The position numbers were made by a program, and so were the translations under genes. Below, in pieces: positions 30,620 to 32,539 of a stretch of DNA of 32,539 nt (its first letter is position 1; each line of letters opens with the position of its first letter). Origin of the DNA: Propionibacteriaceae bacterium (GTDB lineage: Bacteria > Actinomycetota > Actinomycetes > Propionibacteriales > Propionibacteriaceae); assembly GCA_031272805.1 (NCBI GenBank), contig JAISTC010000101.1, positions 1 to 32,539 on the forward strand, read 5' to 3'. Under the pieces are notes generated by a model. The model ran no database searches, was not told the origin of the DNA, and saw nothing but the letters and a program-made list of their open reading frames with translations.

Positions 30620-30839
30620 AGACCAGCGCAACCACGGTCGCCGCCGCGCGTCGCCGCCTCTTGGGTTTCGCCGCGCCGGTCCCGGGGTCGGGCGCGTCCC
30701 AGGCCGGCGCGGCCTCCACCGCGCCGTCCTTGGGCTCATACGGCAGATACGGCGCCGCCACCGGCATCTGTGCCGGGGTCACGCTCTCCGCCGCCGCCGT
30801 CACGCGCAGTCCGCCCGGTTGCTCTTCTACCTCGGCCAT
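30615..30839 (-). CDS. Small ORF of unknown function, apparently truncated by REP-A at its 3' end
   Basis: 74 aa ending KPKRRRRAAATVVALVL*; SD AAGGAG 8 nt upstream of ATG; stop TGA (30615-30617) lies within the REP-A R arm. Confidence 0.55.
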   Translation of the reverse strand: MAEVEEQPGGLRVTAAAESVTPAQMPVAAPYLPYEPKDGAVEAAPAWDAPDPGTGAAKPKRRRRAAATVVALVL

Positions 30840-30907
30840 GGGCTTGGCTCCTTCACGCCGCCGGTTGTCGTGGAGGCCAGTCTACGCTGGCGTGACATTG
30901 GCGTGGC

Positions 30908-31020
30908 GTGACATTGGGGACGGGTCCGGTTGTCACACCAGTCCGCTGGGCAGGTCCGGTGCCACCCCGCCGTCACGCGGTGTCAGAGTGTGACAAAAGG
31001 AACCGTCCCCAATGTCACAC
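30908..31020. repeat. REP-A F/R composite (~113 bp)
   Basis: F 30908-30938 (variant gggacgggtccgg); R 30988-31020; spacer ends ccgtcacgcggtgtcaga. Confidence 0.93.
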
Positions 31021-31059
31021 GACCCGGCGCGCCCGCTACGACCAGTTCTTGGCCCACGC

Positions 31060-31962
31060 CTAGGCGGCGGCGATGGCGGCCTGGTAGAAGGCGTCGACCC
31101 GCTCCCAGAACGCCTCGTCGATGAAGTTAGCGTGGCCGTTGTAGGGCGGCTGGTCATAGATCAGGAACTCGGCCCGCGGGTTCGTCACCTGGTCACGTCG
31201 GCCGGCGATCGACACCTCGGCGAACGGTGTCATCGGGTCGTCCGTCCCCTGCGCCACGAGGACCGGCCCGTCGAAGGCGTTGATCGCGTCGATGGCGTTG
31301 ACAGCGCCGTAGCGGCCAAGACTCAGCTTGGCGTCGAGCCAGACATACGGCCGGGAGACCGCCGCCAGGACCGGGCCGGCGGACTGGCGCCAGTTGTAGT
31401 CGAGCTTGGCCAGCGGCGAGTACGCCCCGGCGACGGACACGACCGCCGTGACATCGGTCCGGCCGAGCGTGGCGCCGACCACGCCGCCACCGCCATAACT
31501 GACCCCCCACAGGAGCCGGGGAAGGCCCGCCGCCTCGGGCTGTGCCGCCAGCCAGTCGAGCGCCGCCGCCACGTCGACCGCCGACCGTGCCGGATGGCCG
31601 GTGTGGCGCCCGTCGGACGTGCAGCAGCCCATACCGTTGGCGAACAGGATCTGGTAACCCCGGCTCAAGAACTCGCGCGCCAGCGAGGCGTCGAAACAAC
31701 CCGGCATGCCGTGGGCGATCACGACCACGCCGGTCGCGTCCGCCGGACCCCCAAACCAGCCCCGCAACGTCGTACCGTCGGACTGGAACTCGATCTCGCG
31801 CAGGTCGTAGCCGGTGTACGTCGTGCTCTGGACCTCGACGTGACTGAACGGCCGGGTCAGGTAGTGGGCCACGGGCAGAGGCGCCAAGACGAGGGCCACG
31901 ACCACCACGCCGAGAACGATCAGGCGCCGCCGCCGGACGGGCTTCGCTGTCCGAGCTACCAC
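31060..31962 (-). CDS. Membrane-anchored alpha/beta hydrolase
   Basis: N-terminal TM; VVVIAHGMPGCFDASLAREFLSRGYQILFANGMG, nucleophile elbow WGVSYGGGGV, GPVLVAQGTDDPMTPF, NGHANFID. Confidence 0.9.
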   Translation of the reverse strand: MVARTAKPVRRRRLIVLGVVVVALVLAPLPVAHYLTRPFSHVEVQSTTYTGYDLREIEFQSDGTTLRGWFGGPADATGVVVIAHGMPGCFDASLAREFLSRGYQILFANGMGCCTSDGRHTGHPARSAVDVAAALDWLAAQPEAAGLPRLLWGVSYGGGGVVGATLGRTDVTAVVSVAGAYSPLAKLDYNWRQSAGPVLAAVSRPYVWLDAKLSLGRYGAVNAIDAINAFDGPVLVAQGTDDPMTPFAEVSIAGRRDQVTNPRAEFLIYDQPPYNGHANFIDEAFWERVDAFYQAAIAAA

Positions 31963-31983
31963 GCCAGCAGCCTATTGGACACC

Positions 31984-32091
31984 GTGACACTGGGGACGGT
32001 TCCTTTTGTCACACTGTTACGGCGCATTCGAGCCCGCCCGACGTCACGCGGTGTCAAAGTGTGACAAAAGGAACCGTCCCCAATGTCACAC
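31984..32091. repeat. REP-A F/R composite (~108 bp)
   Basis: F 31984-32014, spacer tgttacggcgcattcgagcccgcccgacgtcacgcggtgtcaaa, R 32059-32091. Confidence 0.95.
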
Positions 32092-32120
32092 GCACGGCCG
32101 TTCGCGGGCCGGGTGGGAGG

Positions 32121-32539
32121 ATGGTGTTCGTGATCCGCAGGGTGTGCGTCGTGGGGAATGCGGCCAGCGGGAAGAGCTGCCTGGCCGACCGGATCGGCCT
32201 GGCGCTGGGTGTGCCCGTGCATCATCTGGACCGGGTGTACTGGCGGGCCGACTGGACGCATGTCAGCCGGGCCGAGTTCCTCGCCGCGCAGAAGGCTCTC
32301 GTCAGCGGTGAGGCGTGGGTAATCGACGGGTGTTTCTCGGAATACGGCCTGCGGGAACGGTTCGCCGCCGCCGACCTGGTGGTGTTCCTGGACGTGCCCG
32401 CGCTGGCCTGTGTGCGCCGGGCCGTGGCGCGGCGGGGCGGCTCTCATGTCGGCCTGCCGGACGGGGCCGACGATTCCCGGATGGCTCTGGGGCGCACGGT
32501 GGCGTTTCTCGCGGAGATGCTGCTGTTCCCTGTGCTGGA
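32121..32539 (+). CDS. P-loop (adenylate kinase / DNA topology modulation FlaR-like) protein, 3' truncated by window end
   Basis: ATG at 32121: MVFVIRRVCVVGNAASGKSCLADRIGLALGVPVHHLDRVYWRADWTHVSRAEFLAAQKALVSGEAWVIDGCFSEYGLRERFAAADLVVFLDVP. Walker A GNAASGKS. Confidence 0.85.
   Translation, partial: MVFVIRRVCVVGNAASGKSCLADRIGLALGVPVHHLDRVYWRADWTHVSRAEFLAAQKALVSGEAWVIDGCFSEYGLRERFAAADLVVFLDVPALACVRRAVARRGGSHVGLPDGADDSRMALGRTVAFLAEMLLFPVL

Noticed and set aside
18900-32091. CRISPR array interpretation of the regularly recurring ~33-bp repeat
   Set aside because: Repeats alternate in orientation, are separated by genes, have homologous rather than unique spacers, and no cas genes are present.
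18900-32091. REP-A units as ordinary intrinsic terminators
   Set aside because: No T-tract after the stems, presence upstream of genes as well as downstream, and composites with conserved interiors fit a mobile repeat better; a secondary terminator role remains possible.

Overview
High-GC, probably actinobacterial, chromosomal window read by eye with no database search. Gene content from left to right: guaB (IMP dehydrogenase, -); a very large secreted DUF11-repeat surface protein (about 4000 aa, -); a small secreted Ig-like protein; a DUF2079 membrane protein; a response regulator / histidine kinase / ABC ATPase / FtsX-type permease locus resembling BceRS-BceAB, in which the ATPase gene is frameshifted; a POT-family peptide transporter (-); a TSUP/TauE-type permease; an IS200/REP-associated Y1 (HUH) transposase (RAYT, -); an ECF sigma factor with a membrane protein; a PadR regulator with a HAAS-like membrane protein; an AbrB/PIN toxin-antitoxin pair; a B3/4-domain protein (-); a truncated small ORF (-); an alpha/beta hydrolase (-); and the start of a P-loop kinase-like gene. 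Two structures stand out. (1) About 23 copies of a ~33-bp element, GTGTGACATTGGGGACGGTTCCTTTTGTCACAC ('REP-A'), occupy nearly every non-operonic intergenic gap from 18.9 to 32.1 kb. They alternate in orientation (F,R,F,R...) with one exception, and one F...R pair encloses the RAYT gene, whose stop codon lies inside the repeat. This looks like a RAYT/REPIN-type system with autonomous (F-RAYT-R) and ~110-bp non-autonomous (F-44 bp-R) forms. (2) The giant DUF11 protein contains an intragenic duplication of a 9-10 module block, with module order and the strand-A lysine pattern conserved between the two copies, followed by four copies of a different module type and a Pro/Thr/Ser-rich stalk.
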